64,000 bases of DNA from Leidyana gryllorum EB-2025a (taxonomy: Eukaryota; Apicomplexa): contig JBLWGC010000051.1 in the NCBI GenBank assembly GCA_048772705.1, forward strand, positions 248,001 to 312,000. Direction: 5' to 3'. The notes below the pieces were generated by a model that saw nothing but the letters and a program-made list of their open reading frames with translations, did not search any database and was not told where the DNA came from. The position numbers and the translations under genes were made by a program. Position 1 is the stretch's first letter, and the number at the start of each line of letters is the position of its first letter. This document shows positions 31,886 through 43,300 of this stretch, in pieces.

Positions 31886-32166
31886 GATCTCCAAGTTTTT
31901 TTACTTTCTCTCTTTACTACAAAGTATTGGTCACTACTCCACTGATCATCTGGTCGTGTCGGCTGTTCCAGCGTCTCAATCTTCGCACGCAGTTTTCTCT
32001 GCTGATTCTCCAATCGCGCAGCCTCCCAGTTACTCTTTGAAATTCGTTCCTCATCAGCCTCCTGCCGTCTCTCTCGTCTTCGCTCGTCGTTCTTCTCCAC
32101 TATCCGGTTGTGAGACAGGGTACTCTGGAGCACATTGTTCAGTATCTTCTTTCCGTCGCCGTCCAT
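31882..32166 (-). CDS. Small charged coiled-coil protein, unknown
   Basis: A 94-residue frame wedged between APE2 (12 nt) and the solenoid gene (4-nt overlap). It is dominated by Arg, Glu and Gln (ERRRERRQEADEERISK, then LENQQRKLRAKIETLEQ) and probably forms one long helix. It starts MDGDGKKILNNVLQ. No family recognised. The composition and an ATG in a sensible place argue for a real gene, but it could also be an exon of a neighbour. Confidence 0.45.
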   Translation of the reverse strand: MDGDGKKILNNVLQSTLSHNRIVEKNDERRRERRQEADEERISKSNWEAARLENQQRKLRAKIETLEQPTRPDDQWSSDQYFVVKRESKKTWRS

Positions 32167-32178
32167 CTCGCTCTCAAG

Positions 32179-33784
32179 CTAAGTTCGTCCTCTAGCTCCG
32201 CGTGTTACCCATGAAAAGTAATTGCACCTTCCTTGTGCGCCATCATTTTTCGACCCACCAGACGGGTAACAGCAGGTCCAGAACTGCTGCCCATACGTCG
32301 GCCCGCTTTTCTTTGTTCGCCGCAGAACACAGGGCAATCTGAAAGTGTCTATGGTTACGCCCCGACCCCAGAAGGACTCACTTGTGCTCACAACGAGGAG
32401 CCGTTGCTGCCATCTGAAAGTACCGTTGACGCTCGTCCACACTCAGATACTGCGTCGCCTCGTCCATCTCGGCGACCTCCTTTTCTGTAAGACCGTATCC
32501 ACCACCCGACAGAAGTTGCTGGCCACTAAAACCTGACGGGATGGGCTTTCTTCTTAATGACACTTTCGAAGGGGTATTGCCACCGCTCACGGCTTGCAAC
32601 TCCTCTCTACCGACCCGAGACAGTCCGCTGCCGTCAGCTCCTCTGTCGTGGGCCGCTGGATGCTCCCAGATGTAGTATTGTGGCGGCGCTTTGGTCTCGG
32701 CCCGCAGTGAACTGAACGGAAGGGTGAGAGTCACCGGACAGTGGTCGCTGCCATGGATCTCGGGCCGTATCTCTGCAGCCGCGTACATATCCACCACTCG
32801 GGCAGGTGCCAGAATGTAGTCCAATCGCGCTCCGTGGTTTAGCGCACGAGCTCCACTCACTTGACTCCAGCAGGTGTAACAGGATGATTCTGAGGGATGG
32901 AGGACGCGGAAAGTGTCCACCAGATCAAATTCACGACAAAAGTTCGCCAACCATCTCGACCCCATCATCTGATGAGGCGCAAGATTACTTTTGTTCGAGT
33001 CTGCAACGTCAGCCACGACATTCAGATCTCCAGCGACGAACAGAGGCCGATGCTCAACATTGATCAACTCATCAGCTATCAATTCAACACATCTATCGGT
33101 AGAAAGATACGTATACAAACGTACTCGAACTGCGCACCTACTGGAGGAAAGCTATCTTTGTGGGCAGTCGCTCCATTTTAGTCAGCGCCACACCGTACAA
33201 GTTGAGAACAGCTGGTCCGTGGTCGCCGAACCTCACTGTCAGCGCCCGTCCTTCCTTTTCCAAGGCTCTAAGGCGACACGACATAGGGTGAGACGACATT
33301 TGAAGAGAGAATCTTACTCGGCTGTTGCTCGGAGATCAGTCAGTAAGTGACGGCGATGGTTTCGGGCAGCCGCCCGGTCAAAGGCCCACATTGCCCCCTG
33401 TTGGAAAGATATGGATCGCCATTCCTCTGGCCAGTCGACAACAGAAGAAGATAGCAGATCATCACGGACGAAAGTAGACACACCATATCTTGGACCGCCA
33501 TCCGGCACTGCCAAACAATGTCCCGAGCGCCAATTTGGTCTGGTGAAAGAGCGAAAACTTATCACCCCTGAACGCGTGGCCAGGCCTCACACATTTTGCA
33601 GTCCAGCCGAGCTGGAGACCTTGACTTCTTGGAGCATCACGATGGCGGCACAGTATCTGTCGCTCACGTTCTCCAGCATCTCTGATAGTGTTTCATCCTT
33701 GGCGCGCCGCAGTAGACTGCTCTCGACGCCATTCACGTTCCAACTCAACAGTAACAGTTGAGCAGACGACGGGGCTTTTCCCAT
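32179..33784 (-). CDS. APE2: AP endonuclease 2 (APE2, exonuclease III family with GRF zinc finger)
   Basis: Class II apurinic/apyrimidinic endonuclease and 3'-5' exonuclease for base-excision repair. Exon pieces lie at 33784-33590 region, 33565-33320 region, one or more short pieces to about 33118, then 33118-32400 region and 32350-32179. Catalytic motifs in order: LLLLSWNVNGVES, AAIVMLQEVKV (metal-binding Glu), SFVRD-type block, FVAGDLNVVAD, GARLDYILAPARVVDM and GSDHCPVTLTL. The C-terminal exon gives the APE2-specific GRF zinc finger: CEHKLPCVLRRTKKSGP then QQFWTCCYPSG and GRCNYFSWV. The junction CAC-AA|A restores Cys-x-His. The GRF finger separates it from APE1. Middle exon edges are approximate. 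Confidence 0.9.
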
Positions 33785-33855
33785 GGTGGTGGTGTGTCAC
33801 GCTTTTCATCCCGAATGGCGATAGAAAGGAGTTTGTTAGCACAATAAAACAGTGG

Positions 33856-35006
33856 TCACGAGGGTGGAGCAGCCGCTTGGCCAGTTGACGGAGGAGAGGG
33901 AACAGCGGGATCAGCACTAGGATGCTCCAAATTCCCCGGGCTACCGACGTACGACTGAGCTTTTGCGACAGCCTGAAGCTACTTCACATTAGAACCTGCC
34001 ACTTGCACTCACACTGCCCAGAGTCTCGCCTGCGGTTCCCACCAGAGCGCCGACCTTTTCAGTGGTACTCCGCCAGAATGTCTCGTCTTGAACTGTGTCA
34101 ACGACTCCCTTACCCTTTTCCGCTACCCAGTGGGCGGACGACGTCGCTGCGGTGCTAATGCTACCCAATATATTCTCCGTGGGAACGTTTTGGAGAGTCT
34201 GATCAGAACATAACGCCAGAGCTGCTCCCACCCAGACTTACCGTTGTGGCCTTCTCCTTGGCGGTTTGAGCGAATGCCCCCACAGCTGTGAAGGCTGCCG
34301 ATCCCCAGCTTGCCAAAGCTCCAAATTCTTGAGACTCCCTGATAAGCGTTCAGTTATGCCCAACGATCACTTAGACAAACTCACGAGAGGGCTGAGAAGA
34401 GACCACCAGTTTCATTGCTAGAGCGAGCAAAAGCATCGGGAGCATTCCCCTCGAAAGCTTCATGTGATTGTTGGGTTCCCGATCCACTAGCTGTGCTAGC
34501 AGTGGGGTTGCTCTGTTCCAAGGTCGTCTCCTTGCCCTGAGATAGCTCTGGGGCTGGTGGAATAGGTTGGCCTTCAACCTGCGCTCGCAGTTGATCACGA
34601 TACCACTGCGCGGCTTTGGTGTTGTACTTGAAGCGAGCTTGCATGTTATCGGGTATGTCCTAAGAACGCTGATCAAAACCATTGCAATCACCAGACTCAC
34701 GTAATCTTTGAAACACTTCCGCAGCTTCTCGTTCCCGCCCAGCTCCATGTACTTCTTCTGCTTTTCACTCCATGCATCCATCGTGATCGATCGTACGAAC
34801 GATACTTGCACTCCGAGACCACGGTGCATTCCCGAACACAATAGACACATGAAAGTGCCATGGGAAACAGATGCCCATTGTGGGTTTGCAGCCCCTTGAA
34901 CTCATTTGCAGTACCCAAACCACCTCCACTCACTGCAATCAACACATGTTGTGTTCTCCGGGTCTTGACGCAGTTTGCGGAAGAACGTCGTGGCCTCGAG
35001 GTCCAT
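33856..35006 (-). CDS. ADP-ribosylation factor GTPase-activating protein (ArfGAP1-like)
   Basis: Stimulates GTP hydrolysis by Arf at Golgi membranes. Six short exons separated by introns of about 40-50 nt. The catalytic zinc finger is intact across the first splice: TTCVDC, then ANPQWASVSHGTFMCLLC, giving Cys-x2-Cys-x16-Cys-x2-Cys, followed by SGMHRGLGVQVSFVRSI with the arginine finger. After that come GGNEKLRKCFKDY, then MQARFKYNTKAAQWYRDQL, as in ArfGAP1. The C-terminal exons carry Gly/Ala/Trp-rich segments (SQEFGALASWGSAAFT; TLGSAVAKAQSYVG) similar to the membrane-curvature-sensing tail of ArfGAP1. A Pro/Ala-rich end stops at 33856. Confidence 0.88.
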
Positions 35007-35047
35007 GATTATTGTCGAATAGGAGAATTTTTTTTGAAGAGTCAACA

Positions 35048-35380
35048 ATGCGCTACACAAGAGTTCATAAGGGCACAGTGGGATGTGTGATCAAGCTGGG
35101 CACATTTGCGCGCACCATGGTCGTACTCTGGCCGGTCGCTGCAACCTACAAAATGCTCAAGCAAGTAAGTCCGCGCAGCTAAATACAGTATGCGATCTGA
35201 TCTCAGCGGGGAGGCGAGCTGCGAGCGATTGAGGATGCGTCCAAGCTTCTGAATATACCAGCTGACGACCTCAAGGCTGGCATTCGATGGAACCCTTTGA
35301 CCCCTCGAGTCTTCTTCGGCGACTGGCGACTACAAGCAGATCTAAACTTAATTACCAAGGCAGCCAACGGCGGGTGCTGA
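35048..35380 (+). CDS. Small protein, unknown (weak Tim16-like features)
   Basis: Two exons, 35048-35164 and 35207-35380, with a 42-nt intron; 96 residues. The N-terminal 30 residues hold a hydrophobic stretch (TMVVLWPVAATYKML), and the second exon reads AIEDASKLLNIPADDLKAG, loosely like the degenerate J domain of the mitochondrial import subunit Tim16/Pam16. The likeness is too weak to name it. It is divergent from the ArfGAP (41-nt spacer) and lies about 80 nt upstream of the dehydrogenase. Confidence 0.4.
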
Positions 35381-35461
35381 CAACCGACGGTAGCAGTGTG
35401 CAGTGATGATCGCGTGCTTGTGTCTCCTTCCGCGCGCGCGCGCAAAACAAACTAAGCGAGC

Positions 35462-36931
35462 ATGAAAGACCATCCTTTGTTTCCTTTGGCTTGCCCTGAG
35501 TTGCTCAAGAATCAAGCCTTCATCGGTGGAGAATGGATTGATGCTGAGGAAACTATCAGCATCACTTGTCCGGCAACCGGTCAACAGCTCAGTGTCATCC
35601 CGAAACTATCTCAATATCATGTAGAACGGGCAGTTTCTGCAGCTGTTCGTGCTCAGCCGGCTTGGAGGAGTATGTCCGGTGACGATCGAGCCGAAATCCT
35701 TACTAGGTGGCATTCAACAATCATGGCTCACAGCGAAGACTTGTGCCGACTTCTGACCGCAGAGCAAGGCAAGCCTCTAGCCGAAGCTAGAGCGGAGCTC
35801 ACTTACGCAGCGGATTACATCCTTTGGTACGCAGAAGAGGCTCGGCGCATCTACGGCGAAGTCATTCCCCACCAAAGTCTGAGCAAAAGGATGTTTGTGC
35901 GCAGAGAGCCCATAGGAATCTGCGCAGCCTTTACCCCTTGGAACTTTCCAGCTGCTATGTTCACCCGGAAGGTCGCTGCGGGGCTGGCTGCAGGTTGCAC
36001 GATGATCACTAAGCCGTCCAGTCGGACGCCATTGACCGCTTTAGCGATGTGTGACCTCGGCCAGCGTGCTGGTCTTCCAGGAGGCGTTTTGCAGGCATTG
36101 ACGGGCAGCAGCAGCGAGATCTCAAAGCTCCTTACCGGTCATGGTGAGATCAGAAAGATCAGCTTCACGGGGTCCACTAATGTGGGGCGGAAAATCGTGG
36201 CACAAAGTGCACAACATCTGCAAAAACTGTCCTTGGAATTAGGGGGAAACGCGCCTTTCATCGTCTTCCCAGATGCTCAGCTCGGTGCGGCGGTTGAAAG
36301 TGTGATTGCTGCCAAATTCCGAAACTGTGGTCAGACCTGCATATGTGTCAACAGGCTTTACATTCATGAGGAGATCTACGATCAGTTCATTGGAATGCTG
36401 AAAACTGCGATGGAGGATCTACAAATTGGATATGGCTGGGAACCTAACACACAGATAGGACCTTTGATAGATCAGCATGCGCTTGACCATGTTCACCAAT
36501 TAGTCACCCGAGCCCTCGAGCATGGAGCTCGCGTTCTGGTTGGTGGACAACCACTGAATGTCGGGAAAGCAGGAAACTGGTATCCTCCAACACTGCTTGT
36601 AGATTGTCGTCCTGGAACACAGATCAGCTCTGAGGAGATCTTTGGACCGGTTCTGGCTTGCTACAAGTTCAGCAGTGAAGATGAAGTACTGAAATTAGCC
36701 AACGATTGCCCTCAAGGTCTAGCGTCATACCTATGCACCGAAAATATCAGAACGGCAACCAGAGTTGCAGAAGCATTGGAAAGTGGAGTTGTTGGGATCA
36801 ATACAGGAAGTGTTTCGAACGCTAGAGCACCGTTTGGAGGCGTCAAATACAGTGGATTCGGTGTGGAAGGATCGCGGCACGGACTGGAGGAGTATTGCTA
36901 CCTCAAGTACATTTGCATGGATATCTACTAA
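35462..36931 (+). CDS. Succinate-semialdehyde dehydrogenase-like aldehyde dehydrogenase
   Basis: NAD(P)-dependent aldehyde dehydrogenase of the GabD/SSADH class, oxidising an aldehyde to the acid. Intronless, 489 residues, normal family length. Landmarks: FTPWNFPAAMFTRKVAAGLA (substrate and cofactor channel), ITKPSSRTPLTAL (the family's KPSE region), SFTGSTNVGRKI (NAD-binding turn), general base Glu259 in LELGGNAPFIVF, nucleophile Cys293 in RNCGQTCICVNR, and EEIFGPVL near residue 395. The second Cys two residues after the nucleophile is as in SSADH enzymes. It is head-to-tail with the zinc-ribbon gene (36 nt) and the megasynthase, so it could act on an aldehyde made by the reductase; this link is positional only. 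Intronless structure and bacterial-type likeness would suit transfer, unproven. Confidence 0.88.
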   Translation: MKDHPLFPLACPELLKNQAFIGGEWIDAEETISITCPATGQQLSVIPKLSQYHVERAVSAAVRAQPAWRSMSGDDRAEILTRWHSTIMAHSEDLCRLLTAEQGKPLAEARAELTYAADYILWYAEEARRIYGEVIPHQSLSKRMFVRREPIGICAAFTPWNFPAAMFTRKVAAGLAAGCTMITKPSSRTPLTALAMCDLGQRAGLPGGVLQALTGSSSEISKLLTGHGEIRKISFTGSTNVGRKIVAQSAQHLQKLSLELGGNAPFIVFPDAQLGAAVESVIAAKFRNCGQTCICVNRLYIHEEIYDQFIGMLKTAMEDLQIGYGWEPNTQIGPLIDQHALDHVHQLVTRALEHGARVLVGGQPLNVGKAGNWYPPTLLVDCRPGTQISSEEIFGPVLACYKFSSEDEVLKLANDCPQGLASYLCTENIRTATRVAEALESGVVGINTGSVSNARAPFGGVKYSGFGVEGSRHGLEEYCYLKYICMDIY

Positions 36932-36967
36932 TTTGATTCGATTCGAAGCGGGCCCGAGACAGAAGGA

Positions 36968-37360
36968 ATGAAGCTGCTAGAATGGATGAAGCGCCGGCTA
37001 CGTCCAAATCGTCAGGATCAGGGAGTCGGAAGAGTTGAAGTACCTTGCTACTGGACCACTCGAGAGTCAAAAGAGGCCTTGTTGGCACGAAGTTACAGTG
37101 ATCGCCCACAAGGCACACGGAGTGCTGGGCATGCGCGCCGTAGTTTTACTTTCACCTCGATTCAACCATTAGGGATGACTGTGATTTATCATTGCCGCCG
37201 GTGCAGATTCACATGGCAAGGGGTGGAGCAATTTTGCCCTCAATGTAGACTACCTGCTACTCGGAAGAAGAGCAAAGGGCCTGATCTGAGTAAACCGCAC
37301 CTGAAAGCGAGGTGTAATCAATGTCGTAGATTTGGCCAGCCGTGCTGGAGTAAACAATAA
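36968..37360 (+). CDS. Small zinc-ribbon protein, unknown
   Basis: Intronless, 130 residues, basic. Cys pairs at 76/79 and 90/93 (CRRC and CPQC, 10 residues apart) make a zinc ribbon. A second group, Cys116/119/126, could bind another metal. The N-terminus is Arg-rich and lacks a signal peptide. No named family recognised. The gene is flanked by the dehydrogenase (36 nt) and the megasynthase start (15 nt), both on the same strand. Confidence 0.5.
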   Translation: MKLLEWMKRRLRPNRQDQGVGRVEVPCYWTTRESKEALLARSYSDRPQGTRSAGHARRSFTFTSIQPLGMTVIYHCRRCRFTWQGVEQFCPQCRLPATRKKSKGPDLSKPHLKARCNQCRRFGQPCWSKQ

Positions 37361-37375
37361 ATTTTGAGTGTGTTC

Positions 37376-40300
37376 ATGACCAATCAATCAGGGGGCTTTC
37401 CGCCACCAAGAATGGTTGGAGCAAGTACTCAAACGCGGGGATATCTTGATACACCCCCTGCTTCTGCGTTTCAAACTCCTCAAGAGCCGTTGTCAAGGGA
37501 GCCGAGCATTGATCTGACTGAGGAAGCTGAAGACCGGCAGTTCTCGTCGCTTCCTGCCCCAGCAGTGGGATTGTCACAGCGTATATCTACCACCGTCCCC
37601 CTGCACAGGCAACAAGGGCAGTCAGAATACTCCTCGAGGTGAGAGAGGATGACCCGGTCGTTTCTTCGCATTGTTTGCAGTCCTCGAGAAGTGGCATCTC
37701 GCCGTGCGTCAGGAGTTGGCGCTAGAAGGGGTTCTTCCTCCAGCGACTGTGTGCTAGAGACGATTTGGAATGTCTATACTCCGTATGAGAATCCGTGGGC
37801 TTGCCAAGTACACCAATGGGCAAGACGATTTCCCGAGAAGAATGCCTTTGTGTGGCTCGATAGCAATGGCAATGAGTCTGAGAAAGTGTCATTCGCAGCC
37901 TTTGCTCAAACAGTCTGTAAAATCAGTCGGTTCCTACGGGATAGGCTGCACCTGGCCAGAGGCGACCGAGTTGTTCTGTAAGTTACTGAAAGCATACCCA
38001 GATTTACTTCATTCTGCAGCTGCTATCAACCTGGTCTGGAGTTCATTCCAGCTTTCTTTGCATGTCTATGTATGGGCATTGTAGCTATTCCAGTGTATCC
38101 GCCAGATCCGAGCCGTGCGAAGTTTGATTGCGGCAGATTTCTGGCAATCTGTGAATCTGCACAAGTATCGCATGTACTGACCTCTGGGCTGTATCACAAG
38201 GTTGCCATGTTGTTACCGACTTTAGCTCGTGATCCTCGATGGAAACGTTTGACATGGATCAAGACATCTGACTGTTCCCGCGGGCCCGCGATAGATATCA
38301 CCCAGTTTCAGTTCCCTACCTTGGATCCCGCAGGAGTGGCGTTTTTGCAGTACACAAGTGGATCGACCGGCCAACCCAAAGGTGTAATGGTCACACTCGG
38401 AGGTCTGTTGCACAATTGTTACCTTTGTTGTGGTAGTTTCGGCTTCCCGACCGTTCTGGACCTCGATCCGGAGGATCCTAATGTGCCACCGGGGCCCAAC
38501 AGTCTAGATGACATACCATTTGAAGATTATACCTCGTGGTTCCATGGGGTGCGACTTCAAGTCCATCAGAAGAAGTTCAATCATGAAATTCGCGTATTCA
38601 GTTGGTTGCCTGTGTATCATGATATGGGTCTAATAGGATTTACTCTTGTACCATTCCTGTTCGGCGGATCTTCATACCAGATGAGTCCGATTGACTTCAT
38701 CAAGAAACCTCACTTATGGTTGGAGTGCATGTCACGTTACCATTGTTTGGCCTCAGCGGGTCCCAACTTCGCTTTCGAACTCTCGGTGCGAAAGATGCCC
38801 GACAATGTATACGATAACTTAGATTTGTCGCACGTGTGTGGATTGCTTTGTGGAGCCGAACCGATCAGAAGGAAGACTGTTACACGCTTCTTGAATAAAT
38901 TCAGTCCCAAAGGGCTACAGTATTGGGCATTCCGTCCTGCGTACGGATTGGCTGAGAACACACTCATTGTGAGCGGCCCCCGGAATTACCATACTGTCCC
39001 CCATATCGTGAGGGTGGACGCTCATGCCTTGCGTACTCAGAAGATTGCACGTCTCGCCGTGCGTCCGGGAAAGACGGACGGAGGTTTGGAGCGGATTGAC
39101 GACTTGTTGCTGGAGGATCAGACGAGCGAGTCTGCGGTTGACGAGCTCACTGCAATGCTAGTGAGTTGCGGGAAGCCGAAACAATCTGTGGATGTTCGAA
39201 TTGTCAATGTCGACACTCACCAAGAGTTGCCACCTGGACATGTTGGCGGCATATTTGTGAAGAGTCCGAGTCTGGCACGCGGGTATTTTGGTTGTCCAGT
39301 TCAAAGTATGAAGTCTTTCAATCAGAAGGTATCGCTCAGGATGCAAAAGGAGGGTATCGATGGAAATACTGTCGAGTTTATGGCTGAGACTGGTGGGTAC
39401 CTCGACACCGGTGACGCCGGGTTCTTCTTGGATGGAGAGTTATTTGTTGTGGGGCGTGTGAAGGATATGCTGATCATTCGAGGGCGCAACTACTATCCCC
39501 AGGACATTGAGGCTGAGGTGGAGAACATCAGTGAAATCCGAGAGGGATGCAGCGCGGCTTTCGCCTTAGAAGTGGATGGTGAGGAGCGTTGTGGTCTGGC
39601 GGTGGAGATTCGGGCCGATCAAGTTGCGGCGAAACAAACGCTTCGAGCGACCATGTCATCGTTCTTTACAGGCAAACAGTTTGACGAAAACGCGTTAAAC
39701 GTACTCGCCAAGACGATCAAAGCTCGGGTCAGCCAAGCTTTGGGTCTCGAAGTTGTCGGGTTGTGGATTTGTAGACCGAAAAGTCTCCCCAAGACTTCGA
39801 GTGGCAAAGTGAGGCGGTCTCTGGTGCGGGAAATGATGCTCAGCACGGAAAGTACCAACATTCTCCACCGGCCGACTCCTGAGGCTGCTGCTAAGTTTGT
39901 ATGCCCAACTCAGCCTCTGCCGTCTCCTCCGCCTGTGACTATCCCGATGGGTATTACCGACATCGATGGCCAGATTGGCCTCACAACGGCATCGGCCCCA
40001 GATGTGGAGGAGCAGCAAGCTCTGAGAACTTCGCTTACGGCCTCAGACCCGCAGATGGTTGTGCCAGTGCCTACATCGCAATCGGACAACAAGGACACAC
40101 TCTTCCCGCACCCGACTCCGCCCCCAGCTGTTGCGAGGCCGAAGCCTCCGATACCAATGACAGATCCCAGCCCTCCGCCTGAAACTCCATCGTCTGACGC
40201 TCACGATGAGCCTTTTGCTTCGATCAACAGGACCATTCCGAATGCCCAGGAAGACGACAAGTTGGCGGCTCGTCGAGCAGAGGTCCACCAGATGATCGTT

Positions 40301-43300
40301 GAGGCTGCAAGAGAGACGATCAATCTTCAAGATTTTGATGAAACGGTCTTTGACACCCCAATCTTCGATCTTGGAGTGGACAGTATGACGGCCGTCACCT
40401 TCTTGCAAACATTGGGTAACAAACTGGGCCGCGAGCTCAGCAGTACTGTACTCTTTGAGTGTCCCACTTTGAGTCAGCTGGAGGAGTACCTTACCGACGA
40501 GGCCTCGGCCGCACAGTTACGCCGTGGGGTGTTGGGCAGCACTGTTCCCGGCAGTGATAATGTTTATGTCTTCGGAGCGAGTTGTCGTTTCCCGGGCACC
40601 AGTCGCGTTGTCCATTTGGAGGACGAGGTCCAACCGAACGCTCCGCATTACACGCTGACGCCTCGAGTAGAAGATTTCTGGAACATGTTGGAACACGAGG
40701 TGGACGCGATCAGAGAAGTGCCTTTGGATCGGTGGAATATCGATGCCTACTGGACGTCGTCTATGGATCAATTGGAGCCCGGGAAGATTTACGTCCGGGA
40801 AGGAGGGTTCATGGACGACGCCGATCTGTTCGACGCGCCAGCATTCCGCTTAGCTCCACGAGAAGTGGAGCAAATGGATCCGCAACAACGGCTGGCCCTA
40901 GAAAGTTGTGTCGATACATTGTGGCACGCCGGGTTTAGTGAAGCGGAAGTCAAACACCGTCGGATCGGTACCTTCTTTGGGTGCTGCAGCTCTGATTGGA
41001 GTCGCATCGCCACGTTGAACCGCACCTGTTTGGGAGGCGGGGCCACATGTCCGCCCCAAGCCAACTCGGGATCGCAGATTACTGTTTACACCTCGGCCGC
41101 TCTGGCACCGAGTCTGATTGCAAACCGCGTCAGCTTTGTTTTGGGTCTCACAGGACCTTCTGTGGTAGTGGATACTGCCTGTTCATCGTCTCTCGTTGCT
41201 CTCGATGCCGCTGTGCACCAGATGCGTGATGCCAAGTGCGAAGCGGCTCTAGTTAGTGGAGTCAATATGATACTAACCGTTGAGGTTTCTTCGATGTTAT
41301 GCAAAGCGAATATGTTAAGTCGCGATTCCCGTTGCAAGACTTGGGACGTGAGAGCGGACGGCTATGTTCGTGGTGAAGGTGTGGGGACAATTTTCATCAG
41401 CAACCATTTAGACGTGTATACTCGCTTGCTCGTGGGCTCGAGCCCGATAGCCTCTCCTCATGCCTCCCCTCCGGGCGCCCTGACCTTTCCTTCGTTGGTG
41501 ACGCTGCCGCATCGTCGCCAGGCCCCTCTTGCGGTTATCAAAGGGGTGGCAGTGAACCATGGTGGCGTTGCGGCTGCCTTGACGGCGCCCAATGTATCTG
41601 CTCACCAAGACCTGATGCTCACAGCTCTATCTCAAGCGAATGTGCCTCCCAGACTGGTCCACTTTATCGAGACGCACGGAACCGGCACCAAACTGGGAGA
41701 TCCGGTGGAGTTGGCCGCAATCCGGGCTGTTTATGGTCGCAACAGGTCATTCGAGTTACCCCTGGTAGTCGGAGCTGTCAAGACCAATATCGGTCATCTC
41801 GAGGGGGCGGCAGGTATAGCCGGTCTGATCAAAGCCATTGGCGTCATGTCGCGTCTGCTGGTGCCTCCCAATCTGCATCTCCGGGAACTGAATCCGCTGA
41901 TGCCCACTGAAGGTTTCCCAGTTGTGTTCCCCCGAGAGTGTATCAATTTGCCGGAAGCACCCGACGGGCTGCCACACTATGCCGCTGTGTCGAGTTTCGG
42001 TTTTGGAGGCACCAATGCACACGCGGTGCTTCAGCGATACGTGGAGCCCATTGTCTCGGATGCGAATGATGACATCCACGAAGAAGATATTGAGAATCGT
42101 CAGCATGACAATGTGAACCGTTGCGCTGAAGGTGACACCTCGGAAGCCACGTCAGAGTTACAGGTCGTAACCGAGACGACCGCCACGGTACCATCGACTT
42201 TACCCAAGAAGGTCGTCGAGGGAGGCTTCGAGAATGTTCCCGACTTTGCTCGCGGAAGGAAACTTTGGAAACGAACTCAATATCCTTGGCAAGAGCTTTT
42301 GTGGCCGATGATCGGTCAAGTGGATCATCAGCGCATGGAGGCGGACGGTTCAGGAGAGATAACTGTGACTACGAATGTGCGAAAGGATGTCTCTGCGCTT
42401 CTGGCAGAGCATATCATCCAGGAGGTGCCAGTTGTCCCGGGTGCTGGATTGTTTGAACAGATCAACCAGTGTTATCATGTTCAACAAATCTTGACCAGCG
42501 ATACCAGTGGATCGCCCATGGCAGCGGAATCAGAATCGGTCTCGCCCCGCAAAGTCTGTCATATCTCGACGGTCGCTATCGAACGGCCTGTTGTCTTAAT
42601 AGAACCGGTTGGTGACGCGGGCTCAGAAAGCCCTCCTCTCAAAATTGTAACTAATCTGAACCTCCCCTCTGGCCAACTTACTGTGTCAACTCAATACAAT
42701 CATCCGGCAGCTGGCCAAACCGGAGACCAACAATGTCTGACGGCGCGTTTGAACCTCAGCCGTGCCTCCTCTGTCATCTCTCCCCTAAACGCACACTTTG
42801 AGCCCAAAGCGTTCGAAGCTCCAAAGGGAGATGACTGCATATTAATGCCGAAAGAAGAATTTTATCAGCATACAACGACTGTTGGGCTGCAATTGGGCCC
42901 ACGATTCAAAACTGTACAATCTATTTGGCGCGAACCCGGCGACAATGTCGTCTTTTTGGCCGAGATCCGCCATCCCACCCGTCGCGCATGGGAAATTGAC
43001 CAATGCGAGAAGGCGTTCCTGCTGCATCCTGCCATGTTGGATGGTGTTATGCAACTGTCCGCATTGGCTCTCGCAGCTGCTGACCATTCTACCAAAGCCT
43101 TCTTTGTACCCGTGACTGCTGAGAATGTGTACCTGAGCAGTTTCTCTGTGCATGACACTTTGATCGCTAAAACAATGGTACTCAAGCGTACTGACCGCGG
43201 AGGCGATGTGCGAGCTGCAATCTATAATGCGACCACTAAACAGCTCGTCGCACGCATAGATCGCCTGAGTATGGCCACAGTCAATTTCTACCTGCCGCCT

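Noticed and set aside
35462-36931. Claiming the dehydrogenase as a proven bacterial transfer
   Set aside because: Intronless structure and bacterial-type similarity are compatible with transfer, but a phylogeny would be needed, and intronless native genes also occur here.
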